NCBI GenBank assembly: GCA_025362315.1
Contig: JANYGP010000010.1
Coordinates: forward strand, 1 to 43,330
Length of the DNA: 43,330 nt
DNA from: Polaromonas sp.
GTDB lineage: Bacteria; Pseudomonadota; Gammaproteobacteria; Burkholderiales; Burkholderiaceae_C
Direction: 5' to 3'
Each line of letters opens with the position of its first letter. The stretch's first letter is position 1. Under the pieces are notes generated by a model. It saw nothing but the letters and a program-made list of their open reading frames with translations. It made no database searches and was not told the origin of the DNA. Below, in pieces: positions 31,877-41,088 of this stretch. The position numbers and the translations under genes are program-made.

Positions 31877-31955
31877 TCAAATATTTGCGGTTGATTGACG
31901 GTGCAGTTGCTGCTGTAAAAACAGGTTCTCGTGCCAACGAAATGAAAGTAATTCG

Positions 31956-33533
31956 ATGATTTCCATTGCCCTTCAAAGGCGTCAACTTCTTCAGTGGGTC
32001 TGCGCAAGCGCCGCGGGTCTTCATTTGCCCAAACGCGCCTGGTCACAGGCCAAATTCTTGCATGCGCCGTTTGGTCTGGGGGTTGCCAGCGGCTCTCCCA
32101 CCCATGATTCGGTGGTGTTATGGACGCGGCTGATGCAGCTACCTTTGCAAGCACCAGACACGCAAGGTGTCAACGTGCGATGGGAAGTTGCACACGACGA
32201 CAAGTTCATCCGAATTGCACAGACTGGTCAGGTGTTTGCGGTAGCGCAGCTGGCTTATTCCGTTCATGCAGAAGTACAAGGCCTGGTGCCTGATCGCTGG
32301 TATTTTTACCGTTTTATGGTGGGCGATGCTGTCAGCAGCACTATGCGTACCCGTACTTTTCCAGCGCCTGACGCAGCAGTATCTGGAATGCGCCTGTCAT
32401 ACGCATCGTGCCAGCGTTGGGAGCACGGCTACTTTTCTGCCTATCGGCACATGGCCTTGGAAAACCTGGATCTCGTGATGTTTTTAGGTGACTACATCTA
32501 CGAATATCCCAGTGCAGGCAATGCCGTTCGAACCAATCCCGGTGGCTGGACATTGACACTTGACGATTACCGACAGCGCTATGCAAGCTACAAGGAAGAT
32601 GCGGATTTGCAGTCCATGCACGCTGCCTGCCCGTGGCTGGTGACCTGGGATGACCACGAGGTGCAAAACGACTATGCAGGTTTGACTGTGGGTGAAAACG
32701 GCCCGGAAGTTGCTGACTTTGCAGGCAGGCGCTCGGCGGCTTATCAGGCGTTTTATGAGCACATGCCCGTGCGTGCATCGGTGCTGACGCGTGCAGTGGC
32801 AGGCATGAACAGTGGTGCTGAAATGCGCATTTATGGGCGCTCCAACTATGGTCAGCTGGCATCACTGGTGATGCTGGACGCACGCCAGTACAAAAGCCCG
32901 CAAGTCTGCACAACAGGCGGCAAACGCGGCTCCAGTGTGGTCAATCCTGCCAGTTGCTCTGCATGGTATGACCCGGCCAGAACCATGCTGGGCGCTGAGC
33001 AGGAGCGCTGGCTGGACAACACATGGCGTACGCATCAATCGGCCAGCTGGAACATTTTGGGGCAGCAATCCTTGTTGGGCCAGCGCGACTGGCGACCAGG
33101 GCCTGAGCAAAGTTTGTGGAACGACGGATGGGACGGCTACAGTGCTGCGCGAACACGGTTGATTGATTCAGCGCGTAAAAACACGGTGCCCAACCTGGTT
33201 GTACTTGGTGGTGATGTCCATGAAAACTGGGTAGGCGCCATCAAAGCCGATTACTCACACGCTGGCAGCAAGGCAGTCGGCGTGGAGTTTTGCGGCACCA
33301 GCATCACATCCCGCTCCAGCGGCAACAGCAAACTGGCTGAAACACTGGCCGAGAATCCGCATTTTGTTTTCGCGGATGCGCAGCGCAAAGGTTATGGAGT
33401 GGTGGAGATAACGCCAAAACAAATGAAAACCACGCTGCGGGTGGTGAGCGACGTGACGCGCGTGGACAGCAGCATTGAAACCCTCGCGCAGTTTTCAGTC
33501 AAACAAGGTATTGCCGTTGTCGAGCAGCTTTAA
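31956..33533 (+). CDS. phoD: PhoD-family alkaline phosphatase/phosphodiesterase
   Basis: A 525-residue metal-dependent phosphatase. The N-terminus LQRRQLLQWVCASAAGLHLP is a twin-arginine (Tat) export signal, consistent with a protein folded around its metals before export. The N-terminal Ig-like domain starts at FGLGVASGSPTHDSVVLWTR. Catalytic-domain landmarks are LSYASCQRWEHGYFSAYRHM, VMFLGDYIYEY, TWDDHEVQNDYAG, and LVVLGGDVHENWVG near the end, with Asp, Asn and His metal ligands in place. No Pho box could be recognised upstream. The gene stands alone between the regulator and a decayed permease. Confidence 0.93.
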   Translation: MISIALQRRQLLQWVCASAAGLHLPKRAWSQAKFLHAPFGLGVASGSPTHDSVVLWTRLMQLPLQAPDTQGVNVRWEVAHDDKFIRIAQTGQVFAVAQLAYSVHAEVQGLVPDRWYFYRFMVGDAVSSTMRTRTFPAPDAAVSGMRLSYASCQRWEHGYFSAYRHMALENLDLVMFLGDYIYEYPSAGNAVRTNPGGWTLTLDDYRQRYASYKEDADLQSMHAACPWLVTWDDHEVQNDYAGLTVGENGPEVADFAGRRSAAYQAFYEHMPVRASVLTRAVAGMNSGAEMRIYGRSNYGQLASLVMLDARQYKSPQVCTTGGKRGSSVVNPASCSAWYDPARTMLGAEQERWLDNTWRTHQSASWNILGQQSLLGQRDWRPGPEQSLWNDGWDGYSAARTRLIDSARKNTVPNLVVLGGDVHENWVGAIKADYSHAGSKAVGVEFCGTSITSRSSGNSKLAETLAENPHFVFADAQRKGYGVVEITPKQMKTTLRVVSDVTRVDSSIETLAQFSVKQGIAVVEQL

Positions 33534-33553
33534 TTTTAGAAATGTCCAGCCAA

Positions 33554-34336
33554 TCAGGCAGAAGTTGAGAAATTTGCCAGGGCAGCTCTGCGCCGGGTCG
33601 CCCATTGCGCCAGCATGTACAGCACCAGACCCACGACCATAAAGCCTGCGCCAAACATCCAGACCTGCGCTTTTTGCTGTGTCAAAAGCAATATGCACGA
33701 GGCAATTCCCAATACCGAAACAATTGACCACACCTGAAAATGCCTGTGCGCTACCTTGTCCTTGCGCAAGACAAGTACAGCAACATTGGTGATGACAAAC
33801 ACCATCAGGAGCAGCAACACCACCGTTTCTGCAAGTGCCTGCAAGTTGCCGATTACAGCCAGCACCATTGAAGCCAGGGTAGTGACAACAATGGCAACCC
33901 AGGGTGTGCGGCAGTTGGGCAGCAGGCGGGTCAGAAATGTTGGCAACAGACGCTGCTCTGCCATGCCAAATGTCAACCGTCTGGACATGAAGGTAAGTCC
34001 CCGCAAAGGCCAGAGCCAGTCCGCCAGCATGGCAAACCCCACCAGAAACCAGACTGCCGGTTGTTTGCATGCCCGCTCGGCAACTATGGCTGCACCGCCA
34101 GCTTTCGGATATTTGGTCACAAGCTCCGCGTAAAAGCCTGCTGTCAGCAGAGCCAACAACGCCAGCAACATGGGTGCTCACAGCGCACCACTCACCGTGA
34201 TTGCCAGCACACCCATCAGCGCACAAATATCAGCGCCAAGCACATCACCTAGGATCAAAAAAAAAGAGCAGGGGTCCAGTGATATGCCGGCGAAGGCCCG
34301 CAGTTTGTTAGTCAACAGACGTTTTTTCTGGTGCAT
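33554..34336 (-). pseudogene. APC-family amino-acid permease, nonsense mutation and deletions
   Basis: Fragments of an amino-acid/polyamine permease remain. The N-terminal part (from about 34336) reads FLILGDVLGADICALMGVLA and then GAL followed by TGA at 34180-34178, where the family has Trp (GALWAP), so a TGG to TGA change. Downstream in the same frame are APMLLALLALLTAGFYAELV and TKYPKAGGAAIVAERA. Near 34020 the frame shifts (GLALAFAGTYL continues in another frame), and the middle of the protein is missing before SRRLTFGMAEQRLLPTFLTR. Only about 260 residues are encoded compared with the usual 430 or more. The C-terminal part with four hydrophobic segments is still readable. Not functional. 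Confidence 0.85.
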
Positions 34337-34649
34337 GAGCTGAGCTGGCAGGCAAGGATTTGGACATCGGCATCTGGAGTTCCTCATTCACAAAAAGGAG
34401 TGTCAAGCAGCTTGAGTCCGATTGAAAAAATCAGCACTTGAAGTGAACATTTCGCTAATCTAAAAAGGTTTGGACAGCAATCTGGCGACTTGCGCCAAAG
34501 CCTGATGCGGTGTGCGGCGCGTGTCCTGCGCAGGTGTGGCACATTTCAATTCGCTGTCCGGATTTCAGCTTTTTGTCTGAAAGCAACATGAGGCAAATCA
34601 AGCCTTGACTGGCCTGAAGGTTGGCTGTGCAGCGCAGCTTGGTGTTTGC
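34337..34649. other. Gap between permease pseudogene and serB; no gene seen
   Basis: No frame here shows a protein I recognise, and there is no tRNA-like or repeat structure that I can see. Part of it may be the former promoter region of the decayed permease. Confidence 0.5.
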
Positions 34650-35360
34650 TTAACTCAAAACTTCAAGCAGCCTGTCAAGCCCACCGTCGTTGATGGCCAC
34701 CATAGCCTGTTCGCGCACTTTTGGTTTCGCGTGATAGGCCACTGACAGGCCTGCAGCGCGCATCATCGGCAAATCGTTTGCGCCGTCTCCCACCGCAATG
34801 GCTTGACCGGCTTCAATGTTCAGCAAACTGCAGGTAGACAGCAGGGTGGTAAGCTTTTCTTCACCGTCACAAATGTCGCCCCAGGTTTGCATGATCAGTT
34901 CTCCGGTCAGCAAACCATTGTCAATTTCCAGCTCGTTTGATTTTGCAAAGTCAATGCTTAGCCGCTGGGCAACCCGGTTGGCAAAAAAAGTAAATCCTCC
35001 AGACACCAGCAACACCTTCAAGCCTGCTTTCTTACAGGCGGCTACCAGCTCTGTTGCACCAGGATTAAGTTGCAAACGCGCGTTGTAGACGCGCTCCATG
35101 TCCTGAACACTTACACCTTTGAGCAATGCAACCCGGCGGCGCAAGCTGGTTTTAAAATCAGCAATCTCGCCGCGCATCGTCGCGTCTGTGATCGCTGCAA
35201 CTTCAGCTTTCAAGCCAATGGCATCGGCCAGCTCATCAATGCATTCGATGTTGATGAGCGTTGAATCCATGTCAAAAGCGATCAATTTGAAATCGGTCAG
35301 TTTCAAGGGCGCGTTGAAGTTTTGCAGCACAAGGCCGTTGGGTGTGATGTGTGAAGACAT
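34650..35360 (-). CDS. serB: Phosphoserine phosphatase SerB
   Basis: A 236-residue HAD-family enzyme for the last step of serine synthesis. The nucleophile motif DMDSTLIN is at residues 30-37, motif II is LLVSGGFTFFA (about 117-127), and motif III is GDGANDLPMM (191-200). It lacks the longer N-terminal domain of the E. coli protein, as is common in Burkholderiales. Followed by no visible terminator; its promoter must lie in the 80-bp stretch before the rimP promoter, facing the other way. Confidence 0.95.
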   Translation of the reverse strand: MSSHITPNGLVLQNFNAPLKLTDFKLIAFDMDSTLINIECIDELADAIGLKAEVAAITDATMRGEIADFKTSLRRRVALLKGVSVQDMERVYNARLQLNPGATELVAACKKAGLKVLLVSGGFTFFANRVAQRLSIDFAKSNELEIDNGLLTGELIMQTWGDICDGEEKLTTLLSTCSLLNIEAGQAIAVGDGANDLPMMRAAGLSVAYHAKPKVREQAMVAINDGGLDRLLEVLS

Positions 35361-35440
35361 GAAAAAAGTTAATGTTCAGTATGTTGCCCAAATCGTTTAT
35401 TTTCGCAAAGCCTGAAATGGCTTCATATCAACGTCAGCAC

Positions 35441-35470
35441 TTGTCAAGTGTGTGGATAACACGCTATAAT
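35441..35470 (+). promoter_or_regulatory. Sigma-70 promoter of the rimP operon with an embedded DnaA-box match
   Basis: TTGTCA (35441-35446) and TATAAT (35465-35470) are 18 bp apart. The spacer holds TGTGGATAA (35451-35459), the exact inverse of the consensus DnaA box TTATCCACA. Confidence 0.75.
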
Positions 35471-35486
35471 CCGACTTTCGCGGCCA

Positions 35487-35518
35487 AATGGGCGGGTTTA
35501 CACCGCCCATTTTTTTTG
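35487..35518 (+). terminator. Terminator-like hairpin in the rimP leader
   Basis: ATGGGCGG-GTTTACA-CCGCCCAT forms a perfect 8-bp stem followed by eight T. It starts only about 10-15 nt after the expected transcription start, so it looks like an attenuator for the whole operon rather than the end of a gene. Confidence 0.75.
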
Positions 35519-35590
35519 GGCGTTTGTTTTTGATTCCCCAGTATTGCAGCATCGAATGCTGCAACATTTTTGAGCATTTCTTATACCAAG

Positions 35591-36253
35591 ATGGCAGTTT
35601 TGAGTACCCAGGACACGATAGCGCAAACTGTTGCTGGGCTTGGCTACGACCTGGTGGACGTGGAGCGAACCAAAGGCGGCCTGCTGAGAGTGACGATTGA
35701 TTTCCCGTTTGTTGCCGGCGCAGAGCAGTTTATCAATGCCGAAGATTGTGAAAAAGTCACGCGCCAACTGGTATTTGTACTGGAAGTCGAAGGCGCCAGC
35801 TATTCCCGGCTGGAGGTGAGCTCGCCGGGAATTGACAGGCCCTTGAAAACTGAAAAAGATTTCGAGCGGTTTACCGGTGAGTTGATTGACTTGATCCTCA
35901 AAGCACCAGTGGGTGTGGCGGCCGCAGGATCATCCGTGTCTGCCAATCAGAAAAAGTTTCGTGGAACCCTTGAAAAAACTGCTGATGTTGATGGTTCCGG
36001 TAGCGGCTGGCAAATTGTGTGGAGCGACGAGCCAGAATCCAGACCCGGTCACAAACCAGGTCAAAGAATCAGCAAAAAAAGAGTGCCCCCGCCGCTGCAG
36101 GCATTGGGTTTCAAGCTTGAAGAAATAGCCACAGCGCGTCTGGCGCCTGTGGTCGATTTCAATGGACGCAAGCCCAAAGCGGCGCAGCCGCAATCCGATT
36201 TGGAAAAAGCAGTAAGTGCAAACAATCTTGAGACTGAAAGGCCTGTAATATGA
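35591..36253 (+). CDS. rimP: Ribosome maturation factor RimP
   Basis: A 220-residue protein needed for 30S subunit assembly. The N-terminal domain shows [21 protein letters not shown] and the conserved [11 protein letters not shown] near residue 80. The protein is longer than the usual 150-170 residues because of an insertion after [10 protein letters not shown] (about 100-115) and a tail rich in charged residues. The start MAVLSTQD at 35591 is chosen from the family; an upstream in-frame codon adds seven residues. Its stop overlaps the nusA start (ATGA). Confidence 0.93.
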   Translation: MAVLSTQDTIAQTVAGLGYDLVDVERTKGGLLRVTIDFPFVAGAEQFINAEDCEKVTRQLVFVLEVEGASYSRLEVSSPGIDRPLKTEKDFERFTGELIDLILKAPVGVAAAGSSVSANQKKFRGTLEKTADVDGSGSGWQIVWSDEPESRPGHKPGQRISKKRVPPPLQALGFKLEEIATARLAPVVDFNGRKPKAAQPQSDLEKAVSANNLETERPVI

Positions 36254-37788
36254 ACCGCGAAATGCTGATGTTGGTGGATGCCATCTCTCGCGAAAAAAAC
36301 GTCGAACGCGATGTTGTTTTTGGCGCTGTCGAGCTTGCGTTGGCGCAAGCGACCAAAAAGATATACCCCAACGAAGTGGACATTCGTGTAGCCGTTGACC
36401 GCGACAGTGGCAACTATGAAAGCTTTCGCCGCTGGCTGGTCGTGCCCGATGAGGCAGGTTTGCAAAACCCGGAGGCTGAAGAAATGCTGTCTGATGCTAG
36501 AGACGAGATCGCCGACATTGAAGAGGGCGACTACATTGAAAAGCCAATTGAGAGCATGCCCATTGGCCGTATTGGTGCCATGGCGGCCAAGCAGGTCATT
36601 TTGCAAAAAATCCGCGATGCTGAACGTGAAATGCTGTTGAGCGACTTCATGAGCCGTGGCGACAAGATTTTTGTCGGAACCGTCAAGCGCATGGACAAGG
36701 GCGACATCATTGTTGAGTCTGGCCGGGTTGAAGGTCGTTTGCGCCGCAGCGACATGATTCCGAAAGAAAACTTGCGTTCCGGCGACCGCGTACGCGCCAT
36801 GATCATGGAAGTGGACAACACCTTGCGCGGTGCGCCAATCATCTTGTCGCGTTCAGCACCGGAATACATGATTGAGCTGTTTCGTGCGGAAGTGCCCGAG
36901 ATTGAGCAGGGCCTGCTTGAAATAAAATCCTGCGCCCGCGACCCAGGCTCGCGCGCAAAAATCGCCGTGTTGTCGCATGACAAACGCGTTGACCCGATTG
37001 GCACCTGCGTTGGCGTGCGTGGCACCCGTGTGAATGGCGTGACCAATGAGTTGGCTGGCGAGCGTGTTGACATTGTGCTGTGGTCTGAAGACCCGGCCCA
37101 GTTCGTCATTGGTGCCCTGGCACCAGCCAATGTGTCGTCCATCGTTGTTGATGAAGAGCGTCATGCGATGGACGTTGTGGTTGATGAAGAAAACCTGGCC
37201 ATTTCGATTGGCCGTGGTGGGCAAAACGTACGCCTGGCCGCTGAGCTGACAGGCTGGAAGATCAACATCATGACGGCTGACGAATCCGCTGTCAAACAGT
37301 CGCTTGAGACCGATACCAGCCGCAAACTGTTCATGGAAAAACTCGATGTCGATGAAGAAATTGCCGACATTCTGATTGCCGAAGGGTTCACCAGCCTTGA
37401 AGAAGTTGCCTACGTGCCGCTGCAGGAAATGCTGGAGATTGAATCTTTTGACGAAGACACTGTCAATGAGTTGCGCACACGTGCCAAAGATGCATTGTTG
37501 ACCATGGAAATCGCCAAAGAAGAAAACTCGGGCGGCGTATCCCAGCAGTTGCGCGATGTTGACACCATCACGCCTGAACTGGTGGCAAAACTCAACGCTG
37601 CGGGTGTGATGACTCGCGATGACCTGGCCGACCTGGCCACAGATGAATTACAGGATATCACCGGGCAGTCCGACGAAGACGCCACGGCTTTGATCATGAC
37701 AGCACGGGCGCACTGGTTTGTTCAAGACGCTGCGCCCGCTGATGCCGCGGACCAGGCTGCACAGCCCGCCGCAGCTGCCGAGCAGTGA
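36250..37788 (+). CDS. nusA: Transcription termination/antitermination factor NusA
   Basis: A 512-residue RNA-polymerase-binding factor for pausing, termination and antitermination. Domain order is clear: N-terminal polymerase-binding domain, S1 domain ([20 protein letters not shown], then [14 protein letters not shown]), the KH region with [20 protein letters not shown] and [20 protein letters not shown], and two C-terminal acidic repeats (from about residue 360) as in E. coli. A short Ala/Pro/Asp tail ends the protein. It overlaps rimP by 4 bp and lies 30 bp before infB. Confidence 0.97.
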   Translation: MNREMLMLVDAISREKNVERDVVFGAVELALAQATKKIYPNEVDIRVAVDRDSGNYESFRRWLVVPDEAGLQNPEAEEMLSDARDEIADIEEGDYIEKPIESMPIGRIGAMAAKQVILQKIRDAEREMLLSDFMSRGDKIFVGTVKRMDKGDIIVESGRVEGRLRRSDMIPKENLRSGDRVRAMIMEVDNTLRGAPIILSRSAPEYMIELFRAEVPEIEQGLLEIKSCARDPGSRAKIAVLSHDKRVDPIGTCVGVRGTRVNGVTNELAGERVDIVLWSEDPAQFVIGALAPANVSSIVVDEERHAMDVVVDEENLAISIGRGGQNVRLAAELTGWKINIMTADESAVKQSLETDTSRKLFMEKLDVDEEIADILIAEGFTSLEEVAYVPLQEMLEIESFDEDTVNELRTRAKDALLTMEIAKEENSGGVSQQLRDVDTITPELVAKLNAAGVMTRDDLADLATDELQDITGQSDEDATALIMTARAHWFVQDAAPADAADQAAQPAAAAEQ

Positions 37789-37818
37789 TCATGAAAGCCG
37801 CACAGGAAAAAACCATAT

Positions 37819-40698
37819 ATGTCAAGTACCACTACCGTCGCGCAATTTGCAGCTGAACTGCACAAATCTACAGCCACACTGATTGAGCAATTGACCAGTG
37901 CTGGGGTCACCAAGGCCAGCGCAGAAGATGCCCTGTCTGAGTCGGACAAACAAAAACTGCTGGCCTATCTGCAGGCCAGCCACGGCACTGCCACGGGCGA
38001 GCGTAAAAAAATCACGCTGGTCAAAAAATCCACCAGTGAAATCAAGCAGGCAGATGCCACTGGCAAGGCCCGCACCATTCAGGTGGAAGTCCGCAAAAAG
38101 CGAACCTTCATCAAGCGTGAGGATGGCACCGATGCACCGGTGGAAGAACTGGCTGCAGAAAGCCAGACCCCGCAGGCTCCAGTTGTAGATGAAGCCGACC
38201 TGGCACGCCGCGAAGATGAAGCCAATCGTCATGCTGAACTGCTGCGCCGCCAGGAAGCAGATTTGACAGAAAAGCGGCGTTTGCGCGAAGAGCAGGACAG
38301 CAAAATTGCTGAAGAAGAGCGTGTAGCTGCAGAAAAAATTGCCGAAGCCGTTGCCCGGGCTGCAGAAGTGTTTGAGAAAGCCAAACCTGCCAGCAAGAAA
38401 GCCAGGGAGGCAGCCGCTGCCCTTGAAGCGGCAACACCAAAAGTTTCTGAAGAAGCTATTGCCCAGCAGGCGGCAAAAGCAGCAGAACTTGCAGCTGCGC
38501 AGGCGCTGGCCAAAGCCAAGGCAACTGCTGAATTTCAGGCCGACGCAGCAAAATCAATCGACTTGCAGGACCGTCGCAAGAAAGCCGAAGCGGAAGCTGC
38601 CGGTATTCGCGCGATGATGAATGCACCCAAACGGGTGCTGGTGCCGCATGTTGATCCAAAAACAGTCATCAAAGGCACCTTGCACAAACCGGCTGCAGGC
38701 TCTATTGCTGCCAAGGCCGCACCAGGCGCGGCTGGTAAAAAAGAAATCAAGTCAGAGAACCTCTCGTCAACCTGGAAAGAAGACGCAGCCAAGAAAAAAG
38801 CCTTGCCAACACGTGGCGCCCCGAACATGCCAGGCCGCGGCAATTCGCGTCCCGGTGCGCGTGGCGGTAGCCGGCGCGGCAGCGACCGTGATGCACGGCC
38901 AGAATCAAACTTTGTGGCACCGACGGAATTCAAGGTCATTGAAGTTCACGTGCCTGAGACGATTACTGTCGGTGAGCTGGCGCACAAGATGAGCGTCAAG
39001 TCCAATGAGGTGATCAAGCACCTGATGAAGCTGGGCCAAATGGTCACTATCAATCAGCCGCTGGACCAGGACACGGCGATGATCGTGGTGGAGGAAATGG
39101 GTCACACGGCAGTGACCGCTGCGCTGGACGATCCGGAAGCATTTACTGACGATGATGTGCAAGGTCAAACCGCTGAATCGTTGCCGCGTGCGCCAGTCGT
39201 GACTGTCATGGGTCACGTTGACCATGGCAAGACATCGTTGCTCGACTACATCCGCCGCGCCAAGGTTGCATCTGGTGAGGCGGGCGGCATTACGCAGCAC
39301 ATTGGTGCATACCACGTTGAAACGCCGCGCGGCATGGTGTCATTCCTCGACACACCGGGCCACGAAGCGTTTACTGCCATGCGTGCCCGTGGCGCTCAGG
39401 CCACTGACATTGTGATTTTGGTTGTTGCAGCTGACGACGGCGTGATGCCGCAAACCAAAGAAGCCATCAAGCACGCCAAAGCTGCGGGTGTGCCGATCGT
39501 CGTTGCGATCAACAAGATTGACAAACCGGGTATCAACCTGGAACGCGTCAAAGGCGAATTGGTCACTGAAGAAGTCATTCCTGAAGAGTTCGGTGGTGAC
39601 GTTCCTTTTATTGGTGTGTCAGCCCACACAGGTGAGGGCATTGATTCATTGCTGGAGCAGGTGTTGTTGCAGGCCGAGGTACTGGAGCTTCGCGCCCCGG
39701 TTGATGCATTGGCCAAAGGTTTGGTGATTGAAGCGCGCCTGGACAAAGGCCGAGGTTCGGTGGCAACGGTGCTGATTCAGTCGGGCACACTAAAAGCTGG
39801 CGATGTGGTGCTGGCCGGTTCCACCTACGGCCGCGTGCGCGCCATGCTGGACGAAAACGGCGACACCATCAAAACGGCAGGACCATCGATTCCAGTTGAA
39901 ATCCAGGGCCTGACAGAAGTACCGCAAGCCGGTGATGATTTCATCGTCATGCTGGACGAGCGTCGCGCCCGCGAGATTGCAACCTATCGCGCAGGCAAGT
40001 TCCGCAACACCAAGCTGGCCAAGCAGCAAGCCGCCAAGCTGGAAAACATGTTTGCCGATATTTCTCAAGGTGCAGTCAAGCTGGTGCCGATCATCATCAA
40101 GGCCGACGTTCAGGGCTCGCAGGAAGCGTTGGCCCAGTCGCTGCTTAAATTGTCGACCGACGAAGTCAAAGTTCAGCTGGTGTACTCGGGTGTGGGTGGT
40201 ATTTCAGAATCGGACGTCAACCTGGCGATTGCCTCCAAAGCGTTGCTGATAGGCTTTAACACCCGTGCTGATGCTCAGGCGCGCAAGCAGGCCGAAAACA
40301 ACGGCATTGACATTCGTTACTACAACATCATTTATGACGCTGTGGACGAGTTGCGCTCCGCCATGTCGGGCATGTTGACGCCAGACAAGAAAGAAGAAGT
40401 CATCGGTACCGCCGAGATTCGCAACATCTTCAAAGTGTCCAAGATTGGCTCGATTGCGGGTTGTATGGTCACCGCGGGTATCGTGCGCCGTGCTGCCAAG
40501 CTGCGGTTGTTGCGTCAAAACGTGGTTATCTTCACAGGCGAGCTCGATTCACTCAAGCGCTTCAAAGACGACGCAAAAGAGGTCAAGGAAAGCTTCGAAT
40601 GCGGCTTGAACATCAAGAACTACAACGACATTGAAGTGGGTGACGTGCTGGAATTCTTTGAGATTCGTGAAGTGGCCCGTACCCTGGAAGCTGCGTAA
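37819..40698 (+). CDS. infB: Translation initiation factor IF-2
   Basis: A 959-residue GTPase that places initiator tRNA on the 30S subunit. The N-terminal IF2_N helix ([20 protein letters not shown]) is followed by a long Ala/Glu/Lys-rich linker (about residues 60-350) and a basic Gly/Arg stretch ([20 protein letters not shown]). A second IF2_N domain precedes the G domain: G1 GHVDHGKT at residues 465-472, DTPGHE near 511 and NKID near 565. Domains II-IV follow to EVARTLEAA. An AGGA site precedes the start. Length is typical for betaproteobacteria. Confidence 0.98.
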   Translation: MSSTTTVAQFAAELHKSTATLIEQLTSAGVTKASAEDALSESDKQKLLAYLQASHGTATGERKKITLVKKSTSEIKQADATGKARTIQVEVRKKRTFIKREDGTDAPVEELAAESQTPQAPVVDEADLARREDEANRHAELLRRQEADLTEKRRLREEQDSKIAEEERVAAEKIAEAVARAAEVFEKAKPASKKAREAAAALEAATPKVSEEAIAQQAAKAAELAAAQALAKAKATAEFQADAAKSIDLQDRRKKAEAEAAGIRAMMNAPKRVLVPHVDPKTVIKGTLHKPAAGSIAAKAAPGAAGKKEIKSENLSSTWKEDAAKKKALPTRGAPNMPGRGNSRPGARGGSRRGSDRDARPESNFVAPTEFKVIEVHVPETITVGELAHKMSVKSNEVIKHLMKLGQMVTINQPLDQDTAMIVVEEMGHTAVTAALDDPEAFTDDDVQGQTAESLPRAPVVTVMGHVDHGKTSLLDYIRRAKVASGEAGGITQHIGAYHVETPRGMVSFLDTPGHEAFTAMRARGAQATDIVILVVAADDGVMPQTKEAIKHAKAAGVPIVVAINKIDKPGINLERVKGELVTEEVIPEEFGGDVPFIGVSAHTGEGIDSLLEQVLLQAEVLELRAPVDALAKGLVIEARLDKGRGSVATVLIQSGTLKAGDVVLAGSTYGRVRAMLDENGDTIKTAGPSIPVEIQGLTEVPQAGDDFIVMLDERRAREIATYRAGKFRNTKLAKQQAAKLENMFADISQGAVKLVPIIIKADVQGSQEALAQSLLKLSTDEVKVQLVYSGVGGISESDVNLAIASKALLIGFNTRADAQARKQAENNGIDIRYYNIIYDAVDELRSAMSGMLTPDKKEEVIGTAEIRNIFKVSKIGSIAGCMVTAGIVRRAAKLRLLRQNVVIFTGELDSLKRFKDDAKEVKESFECGLNIKNYNDIEVGDVLEFFEIREVARTLEAA

Positions 40699-40711
40699 CC
40701 AGGTTTGAGTT

Positions 40712-41086
40712 ATGCGTAAAAAGTCCAACACCCCCAACCGCGGTTTTCGGGTTGCCGATCAGATCCAGCGTGATCTGACGGACCTGATTGCCCGCGAGTT
40801 GAAAGACCCACGCGTCGGGATGGTGACGATTCAGTCGGTCGAAGTCACGGCTGATTACGCGCATGCCAAGGTGTATTTCAGCGTGCTGATGGGTGACGCG
40901 GCCAAATGCGAAGAAGCGTTAAACCAGGCTGCTGGTTTTTTGCGCAACGGCTTGTTCAAACGGTTGATGACGCACACGGTGCCTACGCTGCATTTTCATT
41001 TTGACCGCACGACAGAGCGTGCGGCTGATATGAACGCCTTGATTGCCAAGGCTGTTTCTTCTCGCGCCACGGACAGCGAAGTTTAG
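40712..41086 (+). CDS. rbfA: 30S ribosome-binding factor RbfA
   Basis: A 124-residue KH-fold protein for 30S maturation and cold adaptation. Features are [49 protein letters not shown] and the end motif [15 protein letters not shown]. It lies 13 bp after infB and 2 bp before the open frame leading into truB, in the conserved order infB-rbfA-truB. Confidence 0.96.
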   Translation: MRKKSNTPNRGFRVADQIQRDLTDLIARELKDPRVGMVTIQSVEVTADYAHAKVYFSVLMGDAAKCEEALNQAAGFLRNGLFKRLMTHTVPTLHFHFDRTTERAADMNALIAKAVSSRATDSEV

Positions 41087-41088
41087 AG

